DNA from: CAZSWS01 sp964610765 | GTDB lineage: Bacteria > Bacteroidota > Bacteroidia > Bacteroidales > Tannerellaceae | Length of the DNA: 24,900 nt | Direction: 5' to 3' | NCBI GenBank assembly: GCA_964610765.1 | Contig: CAZSWS010000041.1 | Location: forward strand, 1-24,900 | Shown: positions 1 to 8,112 of the stretch, piece after piece | Position numbering within the stretch: position 1 is the stretch's first letter | How the letters are laid out: each line of letters opens with the position of its first letter | Position numbers and translations under genes: made by a program | Notes under the pieces: model-generated | What the model was told of the DNA's origin: nothing | The model's input: the letters and a program-made list of their open reading frames with translations, nothing else | Databases searched by the model: none

Positions 1-107
1 GCGGCACGTTAAAAGACGTAATATCTCATTTTTCCGTGAACGAACCGAGAGGAGAGTTTGTTATAGTATTGGACGGGGTTCAAAAAACAAAAGAAATAAA
101 AGAATAA
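1..107 (+). CDS. rsmI: 16S rRNA (cytidine(1402)-2'-O)-methyltransferase, C-terminal fragment
   Basis: The window opens inside a gene. Read from base 3, the frame gives 34 residues ending in TAA at 105-107, beginning GTLKDVISHF and containing NEPRGEFVIVL. This matches the conserved C-terminal end of RsmI (formerly YraL), where a G-T-L-x-E/D-V-I-x-H-F segment is followed by N-E-P-R-G-E-x-V-I-V-L. RsmI 2'-O-methylates C1402 in the decoding centre of 16S rRNA using S-adenosylmethionine. The methyltransferase domain proper lies outside the window, so nothing can be said about its integrity. It runs in the same direction as the lipoprotein gene 29 bases downstream and may be co-transcribed with it. 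The call rests on the tail motif alone. Confidence 0.8.
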   Translation, partial: GTLKDVISHFSVNEPRGEFVIVLDGVQKTKEIKE

Positions 108-136
108 TTGTGTTGAATATTAAACTAAATAATTAT

Positions 137-1009
137 ATGAAAAAGGTATTATTTGCTTTCTTCTGCCTAGCGATGCTTTCCTCTTGCATTCAGAATTCAG
201 CAGAGTATAAGCGTCTAAAAGCAGAAAACGACTCATTAAAAGTTGAAAGTGAACAAAGCACACAAGAATTAAATGAGATGTTATCTATTCTGAATGATGT
301 TCAGACTGACATTCAATCTATTCGTGATGCAGAAAACTATTTAACTATACAACAACGAACAGGCGGTGAACTGAATAAAAACAGTCGCGAGCAGATTAAA
401 GAAAACATGCAATTAATAACTGAGACGTTGAAGAAAAACAAAGAACAACTCTCAGAGCTTCAAGGTCAATTAGATAAAAGCAAAATTAAATCATCTGCTC
501 TTCAGAAAACTATCAACCGGATTTCTTCTGAGTTGGAACAAAAAGCTACACTAATTGCTTCCTTACAAGAAGATTTAGCTAAGAAGAATGTACATATAAA
601 AGAATTGGATGAACAGATTGCTTTACTTAACGAAGACGTTGAATTCTTAGCATCTGAAACTTTATCCAACGCTAAAGTAATCAGCGAGCAAGATAGAGCA
701 CTTAATACGGCCTACTACTGCTACGGGACCTCAAACGAATTAAGAGAGCAAAAAATTCTTACAGGAGGAGGGTTGTTTTCTAAATCAAAAGTATTAGAGT
801 CCGGATTTAATAAAGACTACTTTATCACTATCGACATCCGTGAAATTACTGAAATTCCTTTGTTCGACAAGAAAGTCAAACTACGTTCTAATCATCCGGA
901 AGGTTCTTATGAACTAGTTCAAGATGCTGACGGAAATCAGACATTGAATATTACCGATATTAAACAATTCTGGAGCTTAGGTAAGTATTTGGTTATTGAA
1001 GTTGGATAA
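137..1009 (+). CDS. Coiled-coil lipoprotein, uncharacterised
   Basis: A 290-residue product if it starts at ATG 137. An upstream in-frame GTG at 110 would add nine polar residues before the signal peptide, so 137 is the better start. The N-terminus MKKVLFAFFCLAMLSSC is a lipoprotein signal peptide with lipobox L-S-S-C and lipidated Cys17, so the protein should be anchored in a membrane facing the periplasm or surface. Residues about 20-185 are rich in Glu, Lys, Gln and Leu with heptad spacing and almost certainly form a long coiled coil. The last ~100 residues look globular and beta-rich, with no motif I recognise. The stop codon abuts the next gene's ATG, so the two are probably translationally coupled. 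Function unknown; a cell-envelope scaffold is one guess. Confidence 0.75.
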   Translation: MKKVLFAFFCLAMLSSCIQNSAEYKRLKAENDSLKVESEQSTQELNEMLSILNDVQTDIQSIRDAENYLTIQQRTGGELNKNSREQIKENMQLITETLKKNKEQLSELQGQLDKSKIKSSALQKTINRISSELEQKATLIASLQEDLAKKNVHIKELDEQIALLNEDVEFLASETLSNAKVISEQDRALNTAYYCYGTSNELREQKILTGGGLFSKSKVLESGFNKDYFITIDIREITEIPLFDKKVKLRSNHPEGSYELVQDADGNQTLNITDIKQFWSLGKYLVIEVG

Positions 1010-1705
1010 ATGAGATATAAATCTGTTTTTATTGATTTGGACGACACCCTTTGGGATACGTTTCATAACAATAAAGAAAGCCTCGAAGAAGTCTTTGTCG
1101 AATATCGTTTGAATCGACATTATGCTTCTTTCGAGGCTTTTTTTGCATTATATAGTCCCAACAACGAATTGCTTTGGAGTAAGTATCGCAACGGAGAAAT
1201 AGACCGAAACACCCTGATATACGAACGTTTTGCTTATATGCTCCGCCCGATGGGTATATCTTCGCGTGAAGAAGTGCTCGCCTTCAATCATGATTTTCTA
1301 CAGCGAACAACCAATAAGCATAAATTAATTCCCGGTGCTATAGAACTATTAGAGTATCTTTCTTCCTACCACTACCGACTTTTCATTCTTTCAAATGGCT
1401 TTCGGGAAGTACAACACTTAAAAATGAAAAATTCCGGTTTGCTCCCTTATTTTGAACGTTTAGTACTATCGGAAGATGCCGGCATACAAAAACCCAATAA
1501 GCGTATCTTTGATTTTGCGTTGGTAAATACTAACTCAAGGCGCAAAGAATCTATCATGATAGGTGATAGTTGGGAAGCCGATATTCTAGGAGCTCATCAA
1601 GCTAAAATGGATCATATTTGGTACAATCCGGAAAACATTCCGGCTAGAGGATTTACCCCATTGCACACCATTAAATCATTAGAAGAAGTACGTAAGCTTC
1701 TTTAA
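1010..1705 (+). CDS. HAD-superfamily phosphatase, YjjG-like noncanonical pyrimidine nucleotidase
   Basis: 231 residues with all four HAD motifs. Motif I is DLDDTL, with nucleophile Asp9 and acid/base Asp11. Motif II is LSNG (Ser128, Asn129). Motif III is the Lys of QKPN (Lys161). Motif IV is GDSWEADI (Asp186, Asp191). The alpha-helical cap between motifs I and II (about 18-100) and the DLDDTLWD start are typical of YjjG-type 5'-nucleotidases, which dephosphorylate (d)UMP, dTMP and noncanonical pyrimidine nucleotides in the cytoplasm. Substrate is inferred from family only; a general phosphoglycolate-phosphatase-like activity is the alternative. It begins on the base after the lipoprotein stop. 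It ends three bases from the stop of a convergent gene, with no obvious terminator between them. Confidence 0.8.
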   Translation: MRYKSVFIDLDDTLWDTFHNNKESLEEVFVEYRLNRHYASFEAFFALYSPNNELLWSKYRNGEIDRNTLIYERFAYMLRPMGISSREEVLAFNHDFLQRTTNKHKLIPGAIELLEYLSSYHYRLFILSNGFREVQHLKMKNSGLLPYFERLVLSEDAGIQKPNKRIFDFALVNTNSRRKESIMIGDSWEADILGAHQAKMDHIWYNPENIPARGFTPLHTIKSLEEVRKLL

Positions 1706-1708
1706 AAG

Positions 1709-2287
1709 TCACTCCAGCTCTTTCAATAAAGCCTGATAGGTTTGCTCCAATTGTAGTCGCTGTTTCTTTAGTACTCGGTATTTCCCATTCAACAGTTCAT
1801 CTACATGAAACTTCTGCAAGTCTTGGGTTGATTCATCCAAATGGCTCAACTCCTCCAACCAACTATAAGCCCCTAGTGATAATAGCACCGAACGATAAGC
1901 CTCTTCCTTTAGGTCATAAACAATTTGCTGAAACTCCTCTTCCGAACGTAGCGAACACAAAGGGTTCAACCCCGTCAAACCACTAAGCATCTGCTCAATA
2001 TGGAGTGCCTTACTACTGATTGTATCATCCGGATGTTTTTTCCCACCCCTTACTGCCGCCATGAAACAGGCATAAATACGTTGCCGCTGTCTTTCAGCTT
2101 GTTTTAATTCGTACGAAGCTCGTTTACGAATCAGCTGATCCCAGCTTTCCTCAAAAACTTCAAAAGCCTTCTTATATGCAATAAATGCAGTTGATTCAAC
2201 ATTTATTTTCTGCTTTTCATAAAAGCCAATTCGCTCCAAATGAAATAAAAAAAGCTCTTTGTAATTATATTGTTCAGTCTTTTCCAT
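1709..2287 (-). CDS. Uncharacterised helical protein, possibly DUF6261-like
   Basis: 192 residues, predicted almost entirely alpha-helical, rich in Glu, Lys, Gln and Leu, with no signal peptide or membrane segment, so probably cytoplasmic. The segment around residues 78-105 (AAVRGGKKHPDD) and the following helices recall Bacteroidales DUF6261 proteins, in which a stretch of small residues and His-Pro precede amphipathic helices. I could not confirm this from the sequence alone. The start codon is preceded on the minus strand by a TACTTTTG -7-like element at 2307-2314. It is convergent with the HAD gene, with only three bases between stops. No catalytic residues are recognisable and I assign no function. 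Confidence 0.6.
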   Translation of the reverse strand: MEKTEQYNYKELFLFHLERIGFYEKQKINVESTAFIAYKKAFEVFEESWDQLIRKRASYELKQAERQRQRIYACFMAAVRGGKKHPDDTISSKALHIEQMLSGLTGLNPLCSLRSEEEFQQIVYDLKEEAYRSVLLSLGAYSWLEELSHLDESTQDLQKFHVDELLNGKYRVLKKQRLQLEQTYQALLKELE

Positions 2288-2306
2288 CTATAAGTTGTAT
2301 AAAATA

Positions 2307-2314
2307 CAAAAGTA
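2307..2314 (-). promoter_or_regulatory. Bacteroides-type -7 element upstream of the helical protein gene
   Basis: On the minus strand this reads TACTTTTG, a full match to TAnnTTTG. It lies about 20 bases before the ATG of the gene starting at 2287. No clear TTTG sits at the expected -33 distance, so confidence is moderate. Confidence 0.5.
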
Positions 2315-2399
2315 CAATATTTCAATGATTTGTTTCTTATAGTTATACATTCCCAACAACAGAAATTGGTTGTTTCTTTTAATTTTAAGAGAATAATTC

Positions 2400-2407
2400 T
2401 ACCTTTG
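2400..2407 (+). promoter_or_regulatory. Bacteroides-type -7 element before the HU/SPOR gene
   Basis: The sequence TACCTTTG matches TAnnTTTG, with a T-rich stretch (2371-2380) at about the -33 distance. It ends only four bases before the first ATG at 2412. A transcript starting at the usual distance would be essentially leaderless for that ATG, or would use the in-frame ATG at 2421. Confidence 0.55.
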
Positions 2408-2411
2408 TTTT

Positions 2412-3419
2412 ATGCAAAAAATGGTTTTTCACATTGAACGTTTACTCTGGCTTCACGATTGCGTGATTGTTCCCGGTTTTGGAGGTTTTGTCTTACAAAC
2501 CATCCATGCAAATATATCTGATAAGGACACTACCTTTCATCCCGTTCAGCGTGAAATCGTTTTCAACCCATCACTCACACATAACGATGGGCTACTCACC
2601 GAGTCATATATGCAAACTGAGCAACTTGAATATGAAGAAGCAGCTGAAAGACTACAAGAAGACATTCACTTATTCAAACAGGAGCTATCAAGGAATAACA
2701 AAGTAGATTTGGGTAAAATTGGTCAGCTCACACACTCGGAATCAGGAACCTTACTATTTGCACCCAACCAAGAGTTTGGTTTGTTTGCTCCTGACTCATA
2801 TGGTCTTACAGTATTCAACTTCCCTACTATCCGGTCTGTAGTTGCTGAAACACAAACAATTGTTCCAACTGTAGACTCAGCTAGAAGCAATAGTAAATCA
2901 CTCTATTTACCCATCAACCGAACACTTATTAAAACAGCCGGTATTGCTGCGGCGGCTGTTGCCTTGTTCTTATTGATATCTCCTCCTGTAAAAGAATCAA
3001 ATACAGCATCATATCAAGCAAGCATTATACCCCGTTCTGCCGTACATAAGATACAGGAGACAGCATCAACATTGTCAGAATCTATCCCTTACTTCTCTGA
3101 AAACCACAGAGACAATAGCTCTTCTGCATCTACTGATGCGACACCTATGAATGACGGTCCCCTTACCAGTATTCCGGTTACTCAAGAAAGACAGTATTTC
3201 ATTATTATCGGCAGCTTCTACTCTGAAGAACAGGCCAATCTACACATTGACAATCTTGGATTAAAAGAAAAGTTTGCGCATTTAGGCATTGTCACCAGAA
3301 ATGAAAAAGTACGTGTCTTTGCACAAGCATTCAAAGAGAAAGATGAAGCTGAAAGCTACTTACTTACTCTTCGCAACGAATCCGAGTTTGAGAGTGCATG
3401 GCTCTTTGGTAGTCGCTAA
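2412..3419 (+). CDS. HU-CCDC81/SPOR-domain membrane protein
   Basis: 335 residues. The N-terminal ~135 residues begin with HIERLLWLHDCVIVPGFGGF, a pattern typical of Bacteroidetes HU-CCDC81-type domains, which resemble histone-like HU folds and precede SPOR domains. A single hydrophobic segment at about 173-190 is a likely transmembrane helix, followed by a Ser/Thr-rich linker (about 193-257). Residues about 258-335 (YFIIIGSF, then a repeat-like second half) form a SPOR domain, which binds denuded glycan strands of peptidoglycan at division sites. This predicts a cytoplasmic HU-like domain joined through the inner membrane to a periplasmic peptidoglycan-binding domain. Either ATG 2412 or ATG 2421 may be used; both keep the domain intact. 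A link to cell division or wall maintenance is inferred from SPOR. Confidence 0.85.
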   Translation: MQKMVFHIERLLWLHDCVIVPGFGGFVLQTIHANISDKDTTFHPVQREIVFNPSLTHNDGLLTESYMQTEQLEYEEAAERLQEDIHLFKQELSRNNKVDLGKIGQLTHSESGTLLFAPNQEFGLFAPDSYGLTVFNFPTIRSVVAETQTIVPTVDSARSNSKSLYLPINRTLIKTAGIAAAAVALFLLISPPVKESNTASYQASIIPRSAVHKIQETASTLSESIPYFSENHRDNSSSASTDATPMNDGPLTSIPVTQERQYFIIIGSFYSEEQANLHIDNLGLKEKFAHLGIVTRNEKVRVFAQAFKEKDEAESYLLTLRNESEFESAWLFGSR

Positions 3420-3534
3420 CTTATGCTCCTTCCGATTATTCTTTCTTAAATTCCAACTTACTCCTCCCACTACAGTCCTTCCCTAAAAAGGATGAAACCA
3501 TTATGTTAAAGTTGTATAAACAATAGTACCTTGC

Positions 3535-3565
3535 TTTGCATAGTACAAATTATACTTTACTTTTG
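3535..3565 (+). promoter_or_regulatory. Near-consensus Bacteroides promoter for the MacB-like efflux operon
   Basis: TTTG at 3535-3538 (-33) and TACTTTTG at 3558-3565 (-7) are separated by 19 bases, matching the Bacteroides sigma-factor consensus TTTG-N19-TAnnTTTG. Transcription would start near 3571, leaving a leader of about 75 bases before ATG 3646. That ATG is preceded by an AAGAAGGA purine-rich site. No operator or riboswitch is evident in the leader. Confidence 0.8.
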
Positions 3566-3645
3566 CTCGTATAATTTATTGTTTTCTTCTCTAAGCAAGT
3601 AACTTTTAAATCTTTTCAGCGTCTATATATATAAAGAAGGAAAAT

Positions 3646-4356
3646 ATGAACCGGAGTAAAATTATTCAACTAACCAATATCAACAAAACATACTATGCTG
3701 GAGCTCCTCTGCATGTATTAAAAGGCGTTAATCTGGATATTTATGAAGGAGAAATGGTTTCTATCATGGGCGCATCCGGATCGGGTAAATCGACGCTACT
3801 AAATATATTAGGCGTATTAGACAATTACGATACCGGCGATTATTATCTGGCAGGCCACCTTATCAAAGACCTTAGCGAAACACGCGCAGCAGAACTACGC
3901 AACCGAATGATTGGCTTCATATTTCAATCATTCAATCTTATCTCATTCAAAAATGCAATAGAAAATGTAGCTCTCCCACTCTATTATCAAGGTGTTAATC
4001 GCAAAAAAAGGAATACACAGGCTTTAGAATATTTAGAAATGGTAGGACTCAAAGAATGGGCACACCATATGCCGAATGAGCTATCCGGTGGACAAAAACA
4101 ACGTGTTGCCATTGCTCGTGCACTCATCGCCCAGCCACAAATCATATTAGCAGACGAACCCACCGGAGCTTTAGACAGTACTACTTCGCGTGAGGTAATG
4201 GAATTGTTACGGAAAATAAACAATGAAGCAGGAATAACCATGCTAGTAGTAACTCACGAGCAAGGAGTGGCCAATGCAACTGACCGCATAATAAACATCA
4301 AAGACGGGCTTATCGGCTCAATCATCGTCAATGAAAATCCGGTCATAAACCTATAA
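3646..4356 (+). CDS. MacB/LolD-type ABC transporter ATP-binding protein
   Basis: 236 residues, the normal length for a free-standing MacB/LolD-type nucleotide-binding subunit. Walker A is GASGSGKST (42-50), the Q-loop Gln is at 94, the signature LSGGQ is at 146-150, Walker B IILADE is at 166-171 and the switch His is 204, so it should hydrolyse ATP. It is the first gene of a five-gene operon with two FtsX-type permeases, a periplasmic adaptor and a TolC-like channel. In such mechanotransmission systems the ATPase works in the cytoplasm and drives periplasmic conformational changes rather than transport through the membrane itself. Substrate cannot be told from sequence; antimicrobial peptides, lipids, siderophores or toxins are possible. 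Confidence 0.9.
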   Translation: MNRSKIIQLTNINKTYYAGAPLHVLKGVNLDIYEGEMVSIMGASGSGKSTLLNILGVLDNYDTGDYYLAGHLIKDLSETRAAELRNRMIGFIFQSFNLISFKNAIENVALPLYYQGVNRKKRNTQALEYLEMVGLKEWAHHMPNELSGGQKQRVAIARALIAQPQIILADEPTGALDSTTSREVMELLRKINNEAGITMLVVTHEQGVANATDRIINIKDGLIGSIIVNENPVINL

Positions 4357-4371
4357 TACCAACGCCTGAAT

Positions 4372-5631
4372 ATGTTCGATTTAGATTCTATACGTGAGAT
4401 ATTCTCCACCATACGCAAAAACAAACTGCGTACGGCACTGACCGGATTTGCTGTGGCTTGGGGTATCTTCATGTTGATTATCTTACTTGCATCAGGCAAT
4501 GGGTTGAAAAACGGTGTGACATCCAACTTCTCTAGCCGTGCTAAAAATTCGATAAGACTTCGCCCGGGATGGACATCGATGCCCTATCAGGGTATGCCTA
4601 CCGATCGCAGGATTCGATTTGATGAAAGAGACTACGAACTGATTAAAAACAAGATTCCGGAATTACAATACTTATCGGCACGCGTCAGTCAAACAGCTAC
4701 TATTTCATACGGAGAAGAATATGGCAGTTGGTCGATGGATGGTGTTTCGCAAGATGCAGCCTACATCAACAACCTACAAATAAAAAGCGGTGACGGAAGA
4801 TTCCTCAATACAATAGACATAAACAGTCGGAGAAAAGTCATCGTAATCAGCCCGGAAATGAAGCGAGTCTTGTTTAAAGACGAAGACCCTCTTGGCAAAT
4901 ATATAACAGCCAGCAACATTGCCTTCCAAGTGATTGGCGTATATGACGATTCGGAGGTCATGATGAGCACGCCTCCGGCCTACATACCTTTTACTACTGC
5001 ACAAATGCTATACAACAGAGGCTGGGGATTTCGACAACTCGACTTCACCGTAGTAGGTCTGAACACACTCGAAGAAAACAGAGCCTTTGTGGAACGTATT
5101 AGGGAAATGATGGGGAAGCTACACCACTTTGACCCTGCTGATCGGACTGCACTACGTGTGTGGAACATGGCAGAAGACGTCGCAGAAACGAATAAGATAT
5201 TCACCGCCATAGAGATTTTTATCTGGCTCATAGGGCTGGCTTCACTCATGGCAGGGATTGTGGGTGTAGGAAATATCATGCTAATCACCGTCAAAGAGCG
5301 TACCAGAGAAATAGGTATCCGAAAAGCCATCGGTGCTACTCCGTGGTCTGTACTCAAGTTAATCATATTCGAGTCGGTACTTACAACTACTGCAGCCGGA
5401 TATATCGGAATGTTCTTCGGCATTTTACTGACTGAAACCATCAGTAGTATGATTGCAGTAAGCTCCAAAGCTTCTATGAACGAGCCAAGCGTCTTTAAAG
5501 ACCCTACTGTCGACCTGACAACTGTGATCATAGCTACATTAATCATGGTTATTGCAGGCGTCATAGCCGGATTAATCCCGGCTCTCAAAGCAACACGTGT
5601 ACGCCCCATAGAAGCAATGCGAGCAGAATAA
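4372..5631 (+). CDS. MacB-like ABC transporter permease (first of two)
   Basis: 419 residues. It begins MFDLDSIREIFSTIRKNKLRT, a typical cytoplasmic N-terminal helix. TM1 is at about 24-42, followed by a ~240-residue periplasmic MacB-PCD domain. Three more TM segments at about 282-304, 332-355 and 384-404 make up the FtsX domain. The loop TVKERTREIGIRKAIGA (about 306-322) after TM2 is the conserved FtsX coupling motif that contacts the ATPase. It lies 15 bases after the ATPase gene. It is clearly paralogous to the next gene, suggesting a heterodimeric permease in the inner membrane. MacB in E. coli is instead a fused ATPase-permease homodimer. Confidence 0.88.
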   Translation: MFDLDSIREIFSTIRKNKLRTALTGFAVAWGIFMLIILLASGNGLKNGVTSNFSSRAKNSIRLRPGWTSMPYQGMPTDRRIRFDERDYELIKNKIPELQYLSARVSQTATISYGEEYGSWSMDGVSQDAAYINNLQIKSGDGRFLNTIDINSRRKVIVISPEMKRVLFKDEDPLGKYITASNIAFQVIGVYDDSEVMMSTPPAYIPFTTAQMLYNRGWGFRQLDFTVVGLNTLEENRAFVERIREMMGKLHHFDPADRTALRVWNMAEDVAETNKIFTAIEIFIWLIGLASLMAGIVGVGNIMLITVKERTREIGIRKAIGATPWSVLKLIIFESVLTTTAAGYIGMFFGILLTETISSMIAVSSKASMNEPSVFKDPTVDLTTVIIATLIMVIAGVIAGLIPALKATRVRPIEAMRAE

Positions 5632-5652
5632 TAAACGATAAGATGCAAGAGT

Positions 5653-6924
5653 ATGTTCGACTTAGATAATTGGCAAGAAATATGGTCCACAATAACCCGC
5701 AATAAACTACGGAGCTTTTTAACAGGATTCGGTGTGTTTTGGGGAATATTTATGCTCATCATTCTAATTGGTGCAGGCAATTCACTGCAAGGAGGAATTT
5801 ATAGCAACTTCGAAGGATTTGCCTCAAACTCCTGTTTCTTTTGGACTGATCGCACCAGCGAAGCCCATAAGGGATTTCGCAAAGGGAGATTTTGGTCAAT
5901 GAAGGTAAAAGACATCCAACTTATCAAAGAAAGAGCTGCCTCATTAGAATACATTTCGCCCATGCTTTTTATTGGAGGATCGGACAAAAACGTTGTGCGT
6001 GGCATGAAGTCAGGCTCATACGGAGTGAGGGGTGTCTATCCGGAACACTTCAAAATTGAAGGACAACATATCATAGCCGGCCGATTGCTGAATGAGGTTG
6101 ACGAAAAAGAAAAAAGAAAAGTCTGCATCATAGGGAAAGAAGTTTATGAAACGCTCTTCGACAAAGAAGAAGATCCAATAGGACAATACCTAAAAGTAAA
6201 CGGCATCTATTTTCAGGTAGTTGGCGCAATTCGTCCCAAGTCAAGAGCCAGTGTAGGTGGCAATACCGAAGAGTCTGTTTTTCTTCCTTTCTCGACCACC
6301 CAAACCACCTTCCAACAAGGACAGGATATTTGGTTTATGGGGTGTACGGCCAAACCCGGTTATGAAGTTTCCTATTTAGAAGAAGAAGTAAAGAGCATCG
6401 TAAAAGCAGCTCACGATATTTCGCCCACCGACGAGAAAGCTATGGGAAGTATGAATGTGGAAAAGCAGTTTAAAATATTCCAAAATCTTTTTTTAGGAAT
6501 AGACTTCCTCATCTGGTTGGTAGGACTGGGAGCATTGATGTCCGGGATCATCGGCATTAGCAATATCATGCTTGTCACCGTCAAAGAACGTACAAAAGAG
6601 ATTGGCGTCAAACGTGCACTGGGGGCTAAACCCGCATCAATTATCATACAAATCATGAGCGAAAGTTTTACACTGACAGCCATTGCCGGCTTTATCGGCT
6701 TTCTCTTCGGCATAATCATTTTAGAACTGGTATATATGGGCATGAACAGTGGAATGATGATGGGAGATAGCAATGAACAAGCTTTTTTCATACCTCCTTT
6801 TGTGTCCTTCTGGACAGCTATTGCAGCCATGGGGGTACTCATTGTATCCGGTCTGCTAGCCGGATTTATGCCGGCCATTAGAGCTCTGAGAATAAAAGCA
6901 ATAGACGCGATTAGAGAAGAATAA
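5653..6924 (+). CDS. MacB-like ABC transporter permease (second of two)
   Basis: 423 residues with the same layout as the preceding permease: N-terminal MFDLDNWQEIWSTITRNKLRS, TM1 near 25-41, a large periplasmic MacB-PCD domain, and three C-terminal TM segments near 285-307, 335-357 and 387-407. The coupling motif TVKERTKEIGVKRALGA follows TM2. The periplasmic domain differs substantially from the first permease, so the pair has diverged since duplication and probably forms an asymmetric dimer. It lies 21 bases after the first permease and 31 before the adaptor. A Met-rich patch (NSGMMMGDSN) precedes the last TM. Substrate unknown. Confidence 0.88.
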   Translation: MFDLDNWQEIWSTITRNKLRSFLTGFGVFWGIFMLIILIGAGNSLQGGIYSNFEGFASNSCFFWTDRTSEAHKGFRKGRFWSMKVKDIQLIKERAASLEYISPMLFIGGSDKNVVRGMKSGSYGVRGVYPEHFKIEGQHIIAGRLLNEVDEKEKRKVCIIGKEVYETLFDKEEDPIGQYLKVNGIYFQVVGAIRPKSRASVGGNTEESVFLPFSTTQTTFQQGQDIWFMGCTAKPGYEVSYLEEEVKSIVKAAHDISPTDEKAMGSMNVEKQFKIFQNLFLGIDFLIWLVGLGALMSGIIGISNIMLVTVKERTKEIGVKRALGAKPASIIIQIMSESFTLTAIAGFIGFLFGIIILELVYMGMNSGMMMGDSNEQAFFIPPFVSFWTAIAAMGVLIVSGLLAGFMPAIRALRIKAIDAIREE

Positions 6925-6955
6925 AAAAAACAATATAAACAGAGAATAAACAGCT

Positions 6956-8089
6956 ATGAAAAATGGAATTATTAAAAAAATCATGCGTGCAATTTTAGTC
7001 GTATTGATTACCCTAGCCGTTTTTGGAACATTTTACTTTCTTTGGCAGAAGTCCAAACCTGTAGCAACAATTTATGAAGTGGTAAGCCCACAGATGGATA
7101 CGATACAGACTAAAACCGTAGCAACAGGCAATGTAGAGCCACGATTTGAAGTGCTAATCAAACCTCAAATATCAGGAATCATTGCAGAACTGCCCAAAGA
7201 AGCCGGACAAATGGTCAAACAGGGAGATATATTAGCCGTAATTAAAGTCATTCCCGAAATGACCCAGCTAAACAATGCCGAATCGTCCGTCAAGGTTGCT
7301 CAAATCAATCTGGAACAAGTTGAGAAAAAATACAAGCGCGACAAAGAACTCTATGACCAAGGGGTCTTGTCTAAAGAAGAACACGAAACGTCAGAAGCAG
7401 CCTATAAAAAAGCAAAAGAAGACCAATTAAATGCACAATCTACTCTGGAGATTATCCGGGATGGTATTTCTAAAAGCTCAAATATTTCCAGTACGACACA
7501 GGTCAGAAGCACTATTACCGGTATGATTCTGGATGTACCCATCAAAGTAGGTAACTCTGTGATTCAAAGTAACAACTTTAACGATGGGACAACCATAGCC
7601 TCAGTAGCAGACATGAATGATATGATATTCAAAGGTACGGTAGACGAAACAGAAATAGGTCGCATTCATGAAGGCATGCCTATCAAGCTCATGATTGGCG
7701 CAATGGACAGCCGGACATTTGATGCTACACTCGAATATGTTTCGCCAAAAGGAGTCGAGACTAACGGAGCCATCTTGTTTGAAATAAAAGCAGCTGTACA
7801 AATCCCGGAAGACGTGTTTATACGGGCAGGTTATAGCGCAAATGCAGAAATTGTACTCAAAGAAGCAATGAATGTGCTTACACTGCCTGAAAACTGCATT
7901 GAGTTTGAAGAAGAGAAGGCGTATGTACATATAGTGAAAAGCGAAAGCCCGGAGCAGGTATTTGAAAAACAACTGGTCGAAGTTGGACTGTCTGATGGGA
8001 TTCATATAGAAATCACGAAAGGACTAACACTCAACGAAAAAGTTCGCGGTGCAGTGATTGACCCTAAAGTGAAAACAACCGAAAAGTAA
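6956..8089 (+). CDS. Periplasmic adaptor (MacA/HlyD-type membrane fusion protein)
   Basis: 377 residues. One N-terminal membrane anchor lies at about 9-30, followed by the first half of a barrel-sandwich (lipoyl-like) domain at about 60-100 (GNVEPRFEV, KQGDILAV). A coiled-coil alpha-hairpin rich in Gln, Glu and Lys spans about 105-165. The second lipoyl half lies at about 180-205 (STITGMILDVPIKVG), with beta-barrel and membrane-proximal domains after it. This is the MacA arrangement, bridging inner-membrane permease and outer-membrane channel. It sits between the permeases and the TolC-like gene and is surely part of the same tripartite machine. No lipobox is present, so it is anchored by its TM helix. 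Confidence 0.9.
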   Translation: MKNGIIKKIMRAILVVLITLAVFGTFYFLWQKSKPVATIYEVVSPQMDTIQTKTVATGNVEPRFEVLIKPQISGIIAELPKEAGQMVKQGDILAVIKVIPEMTQLNNAESSVKVAQINLEQVEKKYKRDKELYDQGVLSKEEHETSEAAYKKAKEDQLNAQSTLEIIRDGISKSSNISSTTQVRSTITGMILDVPIKVGNSVIQSNNFNDGTTIASVADMNDMIFKGTVDETEIGRIHEGMPIKLMIGAMDSRTFDATLEYVSPKGVETNGAILFEIKAAVQIPEDVFIRAGYSANAEIVLKEAMNVLTLPENCIEFEEEKAYVHIVKSESPEQVFEKQLVEVGLSDGIHIEITKGLTLNEKVRGAVIDPKVKTTEK

Positions 8090-8112
8090 GCCTCAACTAA
8101 ACGGATGCAAGA

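Noticed and set aside
110..136. GTG start for the coiled-coil lipoprotein
   Set aside because: It would prepend nine polar residues to a textbook lipoprotein signal peptide that begins at ATG 137.
4980..5780. 266-codon open frame on the minus strand opposite the permease genes
   Set aside because: It spans the junction of two well-supported permeases on the opposite strand, its translation lacks any family motif, and it mirrors hydrophobic codons of the real genes.
6411..6878. 155-codon minus-strand frame inside the second permease
   Set aside because: Antisense shadow of the FtsX domain: Met/Pro/Ile-rich low-complexity translation, no promoter or ribosome-binding site.
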